From Anaerolineales bacterium (GTDB lineage: Bacteria > Chloroflexota > Anaerolineae > Anaerolineales > JABWBV01): a stretch of DNA of 64,000 nt. Below are positions 1-8,602 of the stretch, one piece after another (within the stretch, counting starts at the first letter, position 1; each line of letters starts with the position of its first letter). The notes under the pieces were generated by a model. The model saw only the letters and a program-made list of their open reading frames with translations, did no database searches and had not been told where the DNA came from. The stretch is taken from NCBI GenBank assembly GCA_020634875.1, contig JACKAX010000015.1, positions 7,946-71,945 on the forward strand, written 5' to 3'. Both the position numbers and the translations under genes were made by a program.

Positions 1-47
1 AGAGTTAGAGATAGAGATATTTGCTTTCAAGCTCAAACTCTAACTCT
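1..47 (-). terminator. Hairpin 3' of the first solute-binding protein gene
   Basis: A perfect 10-bp inverted repeat (1-10 with 38-47, AGAGTTAGAG / CTCTAACTCT) lies just beyond the stop codon of the minus-strand gene ending at 61. It could terminate that transcript. The loop is long (27 nt) and there is no clean U-tract, so it may instead be a relic of the dispersed repeats seen elsewhere in the window. Confidence 0.4.
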
Positions 48-60
48 CCCTTTGGCAAAT

Positions 61-1695
61 TTATTTCACAGGTTCCACCGCAATCAGCGAACTGATGTCG
101 GAGAGGTCAAGTTTAGCTCCATCGGTTTTCCAACCCGTGAAGCGGTCGGTGCGATAGGCCTGTACGCTTTGTTCGTAATACGGAATGATGTAGACCACAT
201 CATCGAAGACGATTTGTTGCATTTCCCAGATGAGTTGAATCCGTTTGTCTTTGTCAAGTTCGGTGGCTTGTTGGGTGAACAGGGCATCGTATTCCGGGTT
301 GGCGTAGCCGGTTTCGCTGTTACCGGTGGGAATTTCGTCGGTCAGCATGACGCTGAGGAGGAAACCAGGGTCAGGGTCAGATCCCCAGCCCCAAAGGATG
401 ATGTCAAAGTCGAAAGAGGGGCAACAGACCGAGGTGAGAGCATCCGGGTCTAGGGGTTGAATTTCTACACCGACACCAACCTGTGCCCAACTTTCTTTCA
501 AAATTTCGGATTCGCGTGGGGCGGTCGTGCTATCGTTGGGATAGCTCATGCGAAAGGTGAGGGGGCGACTCCCATCGGGCATATCGCGGATCCCATCGCC
601 GTCTGCATCTTTATAACCGGCTTCGTCGAGGATTTGATTTGCCAGGCTGATGTCAAATGCATAATCTTGGATCGAGTCATTGTAAAATGCCCCTAATCCG
701 TTCGGGATGAGGGTCAGGCCAGGATCACCCAACCCAAGCAATACCACATCTATGATTTGTTTTTTGTCGGTGGCGTGGGCCAGGGCGAGGCGCACTTGTC
801 GGTCAAGCAAAGCAGGGTGTCCCGTGCAGAGGCCATCATCCGGAGGGCAGTTTTCGGGGGCGACCTGGTTGAAAATAATGTCTGCTACACTGGGATAAAA
901 AGAAGGGCCATTGACCACCTGGACATTAGATTCATTTCGTAACCCAATGACCGCGGTATTCGGCATTTCGGTAATCATATCTACTTGCCCGGTCTTGATC
1001 GCCTGGACCAGGGCGTCCTGGTTGGAAAACGTTTGGAAGACGATTTCATCCACTTTGGGGGGATTCAAATAATGGTCTTTGACAGCAGCCAAATGCACAA
1101 ACTCGTTTTGTTTGTATTCGACCATTTTGAATGGGCCGGAGCCGATCATGTCGGTATTTTCATATTCTGTGGGGTTGACGCTTTCCCAGATGTGTTTGGG
1201 CAGCACGTACAAGAAGATCAACTGACTTTCCATGTTGGGGATTGCTTCTGAGAGGGTGATCACGACCGTACTCGCGTCGGGGGCTTCTATGGTGTCAAAG
1301 TAACTTGTATAAACGTTCAGGTATGGGAAGTCCTCGTTATCTTTGTAGAAATTGTATGAAAAAGCGATGTCTTCCGCAGTGAGCGGTTTGCCATCGTGAA
1401 ACTTGATGCCATCGCGAATATGAAACGTCCAAATGGTGCCATCCTCGGAAACATCTACACTGTCGGCGAGTTCGAGCGAGTAAGTTCCATCGAGGCTGAG
1501 TTGGTACATCGAGTCATAAACCAGTTCAAAAATCGTATAAGCTTCAGAGAGAACCGCAGTTCCGGGGTTAAGGGTATCCGGGCTACCCGCCCACCCAACG
1601 TGAAGGGTCGAGGCGGTCGTTTGTTGTCCGCTGGAACAAGCCGTTAAAATGAGGCCTAGGGCGAGAATAAAAGGGATAAATTTGCGAAAATTCAT
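61..1695 (-). CDS. ABC transporter solute-binding lipoprotein, family 5 (peptide/opine type)
   Basis: 544 aa. Captures a small substrate outside the membrane for an ABC importer. The N-terminus is a lipoprotein signal: basic start (MNFRK), hydrophobic stretch and lipobox LTAC with Cys at about residue 20. The SBP_bac_5 domain fills the rest (about 30-540), with family hallmarks such as TIWTFHIRDGIKFHDGKPLT and the LTAEDIAFSYN segment. It is a paralogue of the protein at 2972-4696; between them lies an amine oxidase-like gene, and all three read leftward. The ATG has an AGGAG-like sequence (ggagacccc) just upstream. No permease or ATPase gene is present inside the window; they may lie to the left of base 1. 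The substrate is unknown; the neighbouring oxidase and aminopeptidase make an N-methylated amino acid, opine or short peptide plausible, which is only inference. Confidence 0.9.
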   Translation of the reverse strand: MNFRKFIPFILALGLILTACSSGQQTTASTLHVGWAGSPDTLNPGTAVLSEAYTIFELVYDSMYQLSLDGTYSLELADSVDVSEDGTIWTFHIRDGIKFHDGKPLTAEDIAFSYNFYKDNEDFPYLNVYTSYFDTIEAPDASTVVITLSEAIPNMESQLIFLYVLPKHIWESVNPTEYENTDMIGSGPFKMVEYKQNEFVHLAAVKDHYLNPPKVDEIVFQTFSNQDALVQAIKTGQVDMITEMPNTAVIGLRNESNVQVVNGPSFYPSVADIIFNQVAPENCPPDDGLCTGHPALLDRQVRLALAHATDKKQIIDVVLLGLGDPGLTLIPNGLGAFYNDSIQDYAFDISLANQILDEAGYKDADGDGIRDMPDGSRPLTFRMSYPNDSTTAPRESEILKESWAQVGVGVEIQPLDPDALTSVCCPSFDFDIILWGWGSDPDPGFLLSVMLTDEIPTGNSETGYANPEYDALFTQQATELDKDKRIQLIWEMQQIVFDDVVYIIPYYEQSVQAYRTDRFTGWKTDGAKLDLSDISSLIAVEPVK

Positions 1696-1801
1696 GAGGG
1701 GTCTCCTTTTTTTTTAGAGTAAAAGTTAAGCGCAGAATGCACAACACGGAAGCCGGTGAGGCTTGGTGGGAGAAGACGAGACGGTTTTTTATCACCTCCT
1801 T

Positions 1802-2965
1802 TTAGATCATATAACTCCGCGGAGGGTTTTCCATCTTTAAGATGGGCCGGTCAAACTTAAACGACGAAATATCTGTGGCTGTGTGGCCTTGTACAGCTAA
1901 TTCCGCAAGGATTTTTCCAATGAGTGAGGCAAACTTGTACGCGTGCCCGGCTCCTACCGCAAGAAACACGTTCGGATGACCAGGGATGTGGTCAATGACA
2001 AAATCTCGATCCGGGGTAAGCGTATACAGGCAGGTTTTCGTGTAAATTTGCGGACCGAACATGTTGGGGATGTGTGCGCGGAGGAAGGATTCGGTACGTG
2101 CGAGAGTTTCTGGGTTCGGATTAAATGTTCGGGTTTGCGCGGTGGTCCGTTGCCCACCGACATCTTGTCCGATCTTGGGACCGGGTTCGCCATAGGTTGG
2201 GAAACCGTAAAAGCAAGGTTCATCCATCCAAATCCAAATGGGGAAACGGTCTGGGCTGAAATCCGCAGTGCGCGTAGGGGCATAGTAGGTGACTTGTTCC
2301 TGGGTGATTTCCAGGGGTAGGTGCAGACCGAAGGGGGCAAGGGCGTGGTTTGTCCAGGCACCGGGTGAGAGGATCAATTTCTGACAGCGGAACGTTTTCC
2401 CACCCGCGACGAGTTCGATTTCTCCCGAGCGAGGGCGAATAGCGGTGATGGGGGCGTTGTCTTGGAAGGTGGCACCGTGGGCGAGAGCCATCCGTAGATG
2501 AGCGGCGTTCCCTTTCGCGGCGGGAGCGATGCCGCTTTCGGTTTGGTACAGGACGGTCGCTCCTTTAGGGAGAGTAAACTGAGGCCAACGAAACATGGTT
2601 TCGGCGGCGTTCAACGTTTCAAATGGAACGCCCACGGTTGTCATGCTTTCGGTATAGTCGGAGATTGGAATGGCGGATCCAGGGGGAAAGATGTCCAAGC
2701 CACCGGTTTTGAGGATCAGGATTTCTTCGGCGTCTTCCTCAAGTGCGGCCCAGGCTTTATAGGCTTGTTTGGCAAATTCGATATACTGAGGGGTATGATA
2801 AGAGAGACGGATGATCCGCGAGTGATCTTGCGAGCCGCCGCGCACATGGCCAATTTCAAATTGTTCTAGCCCGAGTACATCTTTCTTTTGTCGGGCGAGC
2901 CAGTATAAGGCAGCAGTTCCCATCCCCCCTAGCCCCAGGACAAGATATTCGGCTTCATATTTCAA
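1802..2965 (-). CDS. FAD-dependent sarcosine oxidase / N-methyl-L-tryptophan oxidase-like
   Basis: 387 aa, the usual length of monomeric sarcosine oxidases (about 370-390). These DAO-superfamily flavoenzymes oxidise N-methylated amino acids to the amino acid, formaldehyde and H2O2. The FAD-binding GLGGMGTAALYWLA dinucleotide fold is at residues 11-24. A GSQDHSRIIR segment matches the conserved GSSHG-x-RIIR flavin loop. Near the C-terminus CLYTLTPDRDFVID matches the site at which FAD is bound covalently through Cys in this family, followed by a GAGHAYKF segment like the family's GFSGHGFKF. The gene sits 6 bp after the end of the upstream solute-binding protein gene and before another, so all three are probably co-transcribed and the substrate is likely imported by the same system. 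The exact substrate cannot be told from sequence. Confidence 0.85.
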   Translation of the reverse strand: MKYEAEYLVLGLGGMGTAALYWLARQKKDVLGLEQFEIGHVRGGSQDHSRIIRLSYHTPQYIEFAKQAYKAWAALEEDAEEILILKTGGLDIFPPGSAIPISDYTESMTTVGVPFETLNAAETMFRWPQFTLPKGATVLYQTESGIAPAAKGNAAHLRMALAHGATFQDNAPITAIRPRSGEIELVAGGKTFRCQKLILSPGAWTNHALAPFGLHLPLEITQEQVTYYAPTRTADFSPDRFPIWIWMDEPCFYGFPTYGEPGPKIGQDVGGQRTTAQTRTFNPNPETLARTESFLRAHIPNMFGPQIYTKTCLYTLTPDRDFVIDHIPGHPNVFLAVGAGHAYKFASLIGKILAELAVQGHTATDISSFKFDRPILKMENPPRSYMI

Positions 2966-2971
2966 GGTGAC

Positions 2972-4696
2972 CTACTTGACAGGTTCGATTTGGGTGAGAG
3001 AGCTAAAATCTTCGAGTGCCAAATGGGTGGCATCGGTGATCCAGCCAGTAAATTGATCTGAGCGATATGCCGCGACGGCTTCGGGGTAATACAATACCAG
3101 GGTTGCGGCTTGATCATGGATAATCCGTTGCATTTCCCAGAGAATTTCCAGGCGTTTGGTTGTGTCTATTTCTGTATGTTGAATGGCGTTCAGAATATCA
3201 TAATCCGGGTCGGAAAATCCAGCCTCGTTATATCCCGAAGGAATTTTTGAAGTGCTAAAAATGTCAAAAATATCCCCTGGCTCGGGTTCTACGCTCCAAC
3301 CCCAGAGAATTAAGTCGAAATCGAATGTTGGGCAACAAAGGTAGGTTAGTGGTTCGGCATCCATTTCGCGCACGATGAGTTCGATGCCAATCGCCTGCCA
3401 CATCCTGTCTAATTCGGCGATGATCTGTTCGTAGTACACACTAGGGCCGGGATAGTACAGGCGGAAAGATAAAGGGCGTCCGGGGTCAGGGCTGTTTGTG
3501 GGCATTTCGCGAATGTGATCACCGTTGGTGTCTAGATATCCAGCCTGGTCGAGCTTATCGTTTGCCAGGGCAGGATCGTAAGCATAATCTTTTAACATGG
3601 GGTCAAAGAAGTGTTCTAATCCCAGGGGAATAATGGAAACGCCTGGGGTGCCACGTCCGTGCAGAGCTTGATTGATCAAAGTTACTTTATCCACTGCGTA
3701 TGACATTGCCTCACGGACAGTTTGATCTCGGAGGGCAGGATGCCCAGAACACAGAGTCACGTTTATATCCTCCGGGGTGGAGGCAGGGGCCGAGTAGGAG
3801 GCGGTGGTAGGACAATCCTTCGGATTCAGTTGGTTAAACACAATTTCTTCGAAACCCGAATAGAGCGGCTGCCCCGTGACCACTTCAATATTGGGCGTGT
3901 CTGCCAGCGAGGCCACTTCAAAATATGGCAGGGTATAAATGAGTTGGACATCGCCTGTTACAAGAGCCTCTTTGAGGGAAGTTTCATCAGGAAAATTGTA
4001 AAAAACGAGGTCGTCAATTTTTGGGGGGTAAGCATAATGATCCGGTACAGCTTTTAGATACACAAACGACTCAGGCGCATAAATCTCCATTTTGAAAGGC
4101 CCGCTCCCTATCATTTCCAGATTGTCAAAGGTGTCCAGTGCGTTTTCATACCGGTCCCAAATATGTTGAGGCAAAATATATAGGTTCGCGAGATGTCCCT
4201 CCATATTGGGAATCGGATCAGTCAACCGAATTTCCACAGTGGTCTCGTTCAGAGCATTTACTTCGGGGAATTTCTTATATAGATTAAGCGAAAAGGCGAC
4301 ATCGCGCGCCGTTAGTGGAATATTATCGTGAAACTTGACTCCACTGCGAATCGTGAAGGTCCAGATATGCTGATTTGGAGAAACAAAGCTATTTTCAACA
4401 AGATCAGGAATGTATGTTCCATCTAGGGACAACCGGTAAAGGCTGGAGTACACCAGATCGAAAATATTGTAGGATGCGGACCATTGTGCAACGAATGGGT
4501 TGGGAGAATCCGGGCCGTTGAGCCATCCGATCCACAAGGCCGTTGGGCCAATGGGAAGAGATGGCCCATCTTGAACGGGTAGTAGGGTGGAAGCAGGCGC
4601 AGTTGTTGACTCAGGTGTTGGTTGGGAAGGTGGCGTGCAGGCTGTAAAAACCCACAGGAAGGCAAGAATGATGAAAGATATTTTTCGATTAGTCAT
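2972..4696 (-). CDS. ABC transporter solute-binding lipoprotein, family 5
   Basis: 574 aa from the ATG at 4696. The reading frame is open 72 bases further upstream, but the start chosen here puts a standard lipoprotein signal (MTNRKISFI, hydrophobic core, FTAC lipobox) at the very N-terminus. The SBP_bac_5 domain follows a Ser/Thr/Pro-rich linker. HIWTFTIRSGVKFHDNIPLT and ARDVAFSLNLYKK are typical family segments. It is clearly paralogous to 61-1695: they share the same C-terminal region around CCPxFDFDxILWGW. First gene of the leftward set, divergent from the aminopeptidase gene. Two binding proteins with one oxidase suggest either two related substrates or a recent duplication. Substrate unknown. 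Confidence 0.88.
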   Translation of the reverse strand: MTNRKISFIILAFLWVFTACTPPSQPTPESTTAPASTLLPVQDGPSLPIGPTALWIGWLNGPDSPNPFVAQWSASYNIFDLVYSSLYRLSLDGTYIPDLVENSFVSPNQHIWTFTIRSGVKFHDNIPLTARDVAFSLNLYKKFPEVNALNETTVEIRLTDPIPNMEGHLANLYILPQHIWDRYENALDTFDNLEMIGSGPFKMEIYAPESFVYLKAVPDHYAYPPKIDDLVFYNFPDETSLKEALVTGDVQLIYTLPYFEVASLADTPNIEVVTGQPLYSGFEEIVFNQLNPKDCPTTASYSAPASTPEDINVTLCSGHPALRDQTVREAMSYAVDKVTLINQALHGRGTPGVSIIPLGLEHFFDPMLKDYAYDPALANDKLDQAGYLDTNGDHIREMPTNSPDPGRPLSFRLYYPGPSVYYEQIIAELDRMWQAIGIELIVREMDAEPLTYLCCPTFDFDLILWGWSVEPEPGDIFDIFSTSKIPSGYNEAGFSDPDYDILNAIQHTEIDTTKRLEILWEMQRIIHDQAATLVLYYPEAVAAYRSDQFTGWITDATHLALEDFSSLTQIEPVK

Positions 4697-4763
4697 CGTT
4701 GAAAAATAGGGGTAGCGGGCTAATTGACTTTTCCATTTTAGCCTGATTTGAAAGCACACGCAA

Positions 4764-4791
4764 TTCAAAAGCTATGCGATAATGCCATAAT
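4764..4791 (+). promoter_or_regulatory. Candidate promoter of the aminopeptidase gene
   Basis: TTCAAA (4764-4769) and CATAAT (4786-4791) are separated by 16 bp, and an AGGAG ribosome-binding site (4807-4811) precedes the ATG at 4817. The 120-bp gap is shared with the divergent solute-binding protein gene starting at 4696, so opposing promoters must overlap here. Confidence 0.4.
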
Positions 4792-4816
4792 ATCAGAACG
4801 TTATTCAGGAGCAACG

Positions 4817-5920
4817 ATGTTTGAAAAAAAGCCTCATACCAGATTGCGCGATCTTGGGTTGACAATTGGACACCTTCCCCCCGGACCGCTGAACACGATT
4901 ACCGATGTCCCTGGCGTTTGGGTAGGACAGACTACCATAATCGTGGATGACCCCCGCGTCGCTCGCACGGGGGTCACGATCATTTTGCCCCGCGAGGGTC
5001 GCATCTGGCAAGACCCTGCGTTTGCTGCGTACCACTCTTACAACGGGTGTGGGGAAATGACAGGCATGCACTGGATCGCCGAGTCTGGTTTGCTCACGAC
5101 GCCCATCGCCATTACGAATACCGGGCAGGTAGGTACCGTTCACGAAGCCCTGGGCATGTATGCTTTTCAGCACGGTCTGACTGAAGAATTTGAGTTGCCT
5201 GTGGTCGCAGAAACCTATGACGGATGGCTAAGTGACATGGCTGGGATGCACGTTACGCGAGAGCATGTATTTCAAGCGTTGGAAAGTGCCCGCTCAGGAC
5301 CTGTCGAAGAAGGGTGTGTGGGTGGAGGCACGGGGATGATTTGTCATGAATTCAAAGGGGGAATAGGAACTGCCTCGCGTTTGGTGGAAATTTCCGCGGG
5401 CACGTTCACCGTAGGGGTGCTGGTGCAGGCGAATTATGGGGCGCGGCGCGATTTGCGGCTCGACGGCATTCCGGTGGGGGAAGAAATTGGCCTGGACCAG
5501 ATTCCATCGGGTTGGGACGATGCGGAAGAGGTCACCCCAACACCAGGTGAAGGAAGCATCATCATCATTGTGGCGACGGATGCACCGCTTTTGCCCTATC
5601 AGTGCAGGCGGTTGGCGCAACGTGCCACGACCGGGTTAGCCCGCACAGGTGGGTTTGGGTATAACGGGAGCGGGGATATTTTCCTTGCTTTTGCGACCGG
5701 TAACACCTTTAACCCCAAAACGATCAAGCCTGTCGCTTTGGAAATGCTCACGAATGCCCAAATGAATCCGTTTTTTGTGGCAACGGCTGAAGCGGTGGAG
5801 GAAGCGATTTGGAACGCGCTCATTGCTGCAGAAACCACCACGGGTTACAAGGGGCGCAAGGCAATTGCTATTCCCCACGAAGAAGTGGTGCGAGTGTGGA
5901 AAAAATATCGAGGTATATAA
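4817..5920 (+). CDS. P1-family (S58) L-aminopeptidase/D-esterase, DmpA type
   Basis: 367 aa from ATG 4817, which has a good AGGAG 5 bp upstream; the frame stays open further 5' but those residues are not part of the family. DmpA-like enzymes are N-terminal nucleophile hydrolases that cut themselves once before a Ser and then release N-terminal residues from small peptides, amides or esters. The N-terminal signature TDVPGVWVGQTTI is present, as is the GGGTGM glycine loop near residue 175. The self-cleavage site is visible as NG-SGDIFLAFATGN, with the nucleophile at Ser285. No signal peptide is seen, so it is probably cytoplasmic. It diverges from the two solute-binding proteins and oxidase and is directly followed by the DUF4380-like gene, suggesting it processes an imported amino-acid-derived compound. 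Confidence 0.88.
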   Translation: MFEKKPHTRLRDLGLTIGHLPPGPLNTITDVPGVWVGQTTIIVDDPRVARTGVTIILPREGRIWQDPAFAAYHSYNGCGEMTGMHWIAESGLLTTPIAITNTGQVGTVHEALGMYAFQHGLTEEFELPVVAETYDGWLSDMAGMHVTREHVFQALESARSGPVEEGCVGGGTGMICHEFKGGIGTASRLVEISAGTFTVGVLVQANYGARRDLRLDGIPVGEEIGLDQIPSGWDDAEEVTPTPGEGSIIIIVATDAPLLPYQCRRLAQRATTGLARTGGFGYNGSGDIFLAFATGNTFNPKTIKPVALEMLTNAQMNPFFVATAEAVEEAIWNALIAAETTTGYKGRKAIAIPHEEVVRVWKKYRGI

Positions 5921-6799
5921 ATGAAAACCACGACGCTTCACGAGATTGAATGTATCGAACTAGCCAACGCCTCGCTTAGCTTACTGGTTTCTCAAGCAGT
6001 TGGACCCCGTATCCTGAGTCTGCGCTATCAGGGTGGGGATAATCTGTTTGCTGAGATACCTGACTTTACGATGGAGGTTCCAAGAGGAAGATTTCATTTT
6101 TACGGGGGACACCGGCTTTGGCGTGCTCCCGAAGATTTACACACCACGTATGTGCCGGATAATACGCCCTTAGAAGTGATTACGATGAACAACGGCGTGC
6201 GTGTGCTTCAGGTCGAACCGTTCACAGGTTTGCAAAAAGGGCTTCAAGTTGAACTCGATGAGGTTCGGCCAGTTGTAACCATTACCCATACTTTGACGAA
6301 TTTATCTGATGCCCCGATGACGTTAGCAAACTGGGCGATCACCCAACTGAAACCGGGCGGGGTGGCGATTCTCCCTCATGCCACCGACGCGACCGGGTTC
6401 CTCCCCAACCGGCAGATCGCCCTCTGGCCGTACACCGATATCCGTAGTCCATACCTGACCTGGGGTAACCAGTACACGCTCGTTCACGCGGAGATGACTG
6501 AAGGCGCACTTAAGGTCGGGTTCCCGAACCCGCGCGGGTGGCTGGCCTACTGGCGGGAGGGAACGTTGTTCGTCAAACAGGCGGTGTTCAATCCTGAAGC
6601 GGAATATTATGATTTTGGCAGTTCGAGCGAGTGCTATTGCGGGAAGCTATTCTTAGAACTGGAAACCCTGTCCCCCATAAGCACGTTGGCTCCTGGTGAA
6701 GCGGCCAATCACGTTGAAACCTGGGCGGTGTTTGGCGATGTGGAAAAACCGGAAGATGAAACAAGCGCGGCGCGGGTAGTAGAGCGGTTGGGATTGTAA
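5921..6799 (+). CDS. DUF4380-like protein (galactose mutarotase-like fold)
   Basis: 292 aa. The ATG begins on the base after the aminopeptidase stop codon, and GAGGT inside the upstream gene can serve as ribosome-binding site, so the two are translationally linked. The protein is beta-rich with no signal peptide or membrane segment. GPRILSLRYQGGDNLFAE, GGHRLWRAPE and the late ECYCGKLFLELETLSP segment resemble DUF4380 proteins, whose fold is like aldose 1-epimerases. I assign no reaction. It might recognise a sugar moiety of the compound handled by the neighbouring genes, or simply ride in the operon. Confidence 0.7.
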   Translation: MKTTTLHEIECIELANASLSLLVSQAVGPRILSLRYQGGDNLFAEIPDFTMEVPRGRFHFYGGHRLWRAPEDLHTTYVPDNTPLEVITMNNGVRVLQVEPFTGLQKGLQVELDEVRPVVTITHTLTNLSDAPMTLANWAITQLKPGGVAILPHATDATGFLPNRQIALWPYTDIRSPYLTWGNQYTLVHAEMTEGALKVGFPNPRGWLAYWREGTLFVKQAVFNPEAEYYDFGSSSECYCGKLFLELETLSPISTLAPGEAANHVETWAVFGDVEKPEDETSAARVVERLGL

Positions 6800-6899
6800 T
6801 TGACTTGACTCAGGGGTTTTTTCATTGTTATAGTTGTTTATCATTTTGCCCCGCTTTTTCGGGGATTTCATTGGCGCTTGTTTTTTCGCAGGAGGCATC

Positions 6900-8564
6900 A
6901 TGGTTAAGCGTTTAGTTCTTCCCTTATTTTTTGCATCTTGTCTGCTTGGTATCTATGTGTGGGCCGCCCGGTCTGCGGAGACGCCGCACGAAGGCGCGCT
7001 GATCTCCGTCAATACGAATAGCGGCGCGACAGGCGGCCCGGACTGCACGTTGCGCGATGCGATGACAACGGCAAATTCGGGGGTGAATACGGGCGGATGT
7101 TTGCTGGTAGGGAGTGGTTTGCCCATAACGATTTCCCTGGACGCCACCGGGCCTTATACGTTGACTAATTCAGCAGGAACCTATCCGCCTTTTTCAGGCA
7201 ATGGATTACCTTATGTCACCACCCAGATGGTTATTGAAGGGAATGGACAGAAAATTGTGAAAAAGAGTCAAGTGCCCCCTCCTCCATTTCGGATATTTTT
7301 TGTGGCGCCGGAAGGGCATCTCATTCTAAGAAATCTGACCGTTCAAAATGGTCAAACAGGGGGATACCACTTAGCGGACGCAGGGGGCGGAATCCTTAAT
7401 ATGGGATACCTGGAATTGCAAAATACTTCGGTCATTAGTAACAGTTCAGAATCAGCACCTGGAGGAGGCATTATGAATTTGATGTGGGATGAGACGATCA
7501 CGCCGACCCTCATCCTAAAAGATAGTGAGGTAGGGTATAACCGTGGACAAGGAGCCATTGTTTCTGAGATGAATGGGCATGTGATGATTACAAATTCAAA
7601 CATTCATCACAATTATGGTGTCGGTTTAAGAGTTGAATATGGGAGCGTTGACGTTGAAATAGTGGATAGCACTTTTGCAAATAATAGCGGGACCGTGGAT
7701 TATCCATGTGGGGGCGGAATTTTTAGTTTTGCAAATGATTTTTCAATGATCAATTCGACGGTACGTGACAATACCACCTGCATATCAGAAGGAGGGGGCA
7801 TCTTTGTATGGGGGGCGCATGTGCTCATCAAAGATAGCACGATTGCCAATAATGCAACGGTAGAATACGGCGGCTCGGGAGGCGGCCTTTATGGAGGAGG
7901 AAACTCCTTTCAAATGATCAACAGCACGATTAGCGGGAATGCTTCAGAATTGGATGGGGGCGGGTTGTATTTGTTAGGGGCGGTGACTATCACCAATTCG
8001 ACGATTAGCGGGAACAATGCAGTAGGTGAGGGGGACGGGATTTACCTGCGGCAAAATAGTACCTTGACCCTGATCAACACCATCCTCACGAACCACCTGG
8101 ATGACGATTGCGCGATCTACGGAACCATCCTGGGTGAAAATAACCTGATTGACACCCTTTCCTGTGGGAATGATCCCTCCCTCCGTCTCATGCCCGTCAC
8201 AAACTTTGACCCAAATCTGGCGGACAACGGCGGCCCAACCTGGACCCACGCCTTGTTGCCAGGCAGTAACGCCATTGACACCATTGGTTGCGAGCAGGCC
8301 CCTGAAGCCGACCAACGCGGCCTCCTCCGCCCGCAAGATGGCAATGGCGACGGGCAATTTTTATGTGATGTTGGTTCTTTTGAACTTGAGTCGGTCGCTA
8401 CGCCAACGCCAACCTCCACGCTGACACCTACACCGTCTCAAACACCCACCATTACCGTTACGCCTTCTCCAACGCAATCCCCAACGCCTACCCAAACAAT
8501 GACCCCGGAACCGGAAAAACCCTTCTTTATCTTTTTCCCGATTCTCCTTCATTTGTCCCCATAA
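6900..8564 (+). CDS. Secreted CSLREA / right-handed beta-helix surface protein
   Basis: 554 aa from ATG 6900, preceded by a strong GGAGG; an upstream in-frame start is less likely because the signal peptide (MVKRLVLPLFFASCLLGIYV) begins here. A CSLREA-like motif (DCTLRDAM) lies near residue 45. The middle is a series of beta-helix turns rich in NSTISGN- and GGGI-type repeats. Near residue 475 a choice-of-anchor Q type end is seen (NAIDTIGC ... DQRGLLRPQDG ... CDVGSFE). The tail is Thr/Pro-rich (about 500-540) and ends in FFIFFPILLHLSP. Such proteins are exported and displayed; several family members bind or cleave polysaccharide, but no catalytic residue can be named. It is followed by a close paralogue, a tandem duplication. 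Confidence 0.85.
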   Translation: MVKRLVLPLFFASCLLGIYVWAARSAETPHEGALISVNTNSGATGGPDCTLRDAMTTANSGVNTGGCLLVGSGLPITISLDATGPYTLTNSAGTYPPFSGNGLPYVTTQMVIEGNGQKIVKKSQVPPPPFRIFFVAPEGHLILRNLTVQNGQTGGYHLADAGGGILNMGYLELQNTSVISNSSESAPGGGIMNLMWDETITPTLILKDSEVGYNRGQGAIVSEMNGHVMITNSNIHHNYGVGLRVEYGSVDVEIVDSTFANNSGTVDYPCGGGIFSFANDFSMINSTVRDNTTCISEGGGIFVWGAHVLIKDSTIANNATVEYGGSGGGLYGGGNSFQMINSTISGNASELDGGGLYLLGAVTITNSTISGNNAVGEGDGIYLRQNSTLTLINTILTNHLDDDCAIYGTILGENNLIDTLSCGNDPSLRLMPVTNFDPNLADNGGPTWTHALLPGSNAIDTIGCEQAPEADQRGLLRPQDGNGDGQFLCDVGSFELESVATPTPTSTLTPTPSQTPTITVTPSPTQSPTPTQTMTPEPEKPFFIFFPILLHLSP

Positions 8565-8602
8565 CGTACATACATCTCATTTTTTGCAATTTTGGAGTTA
8601 CT

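Noticed and set aside
52..453. 133-codon plus-strand open frame at the window start
   Set aside because: Shadow of the solute-binding protein gene on the other strand.
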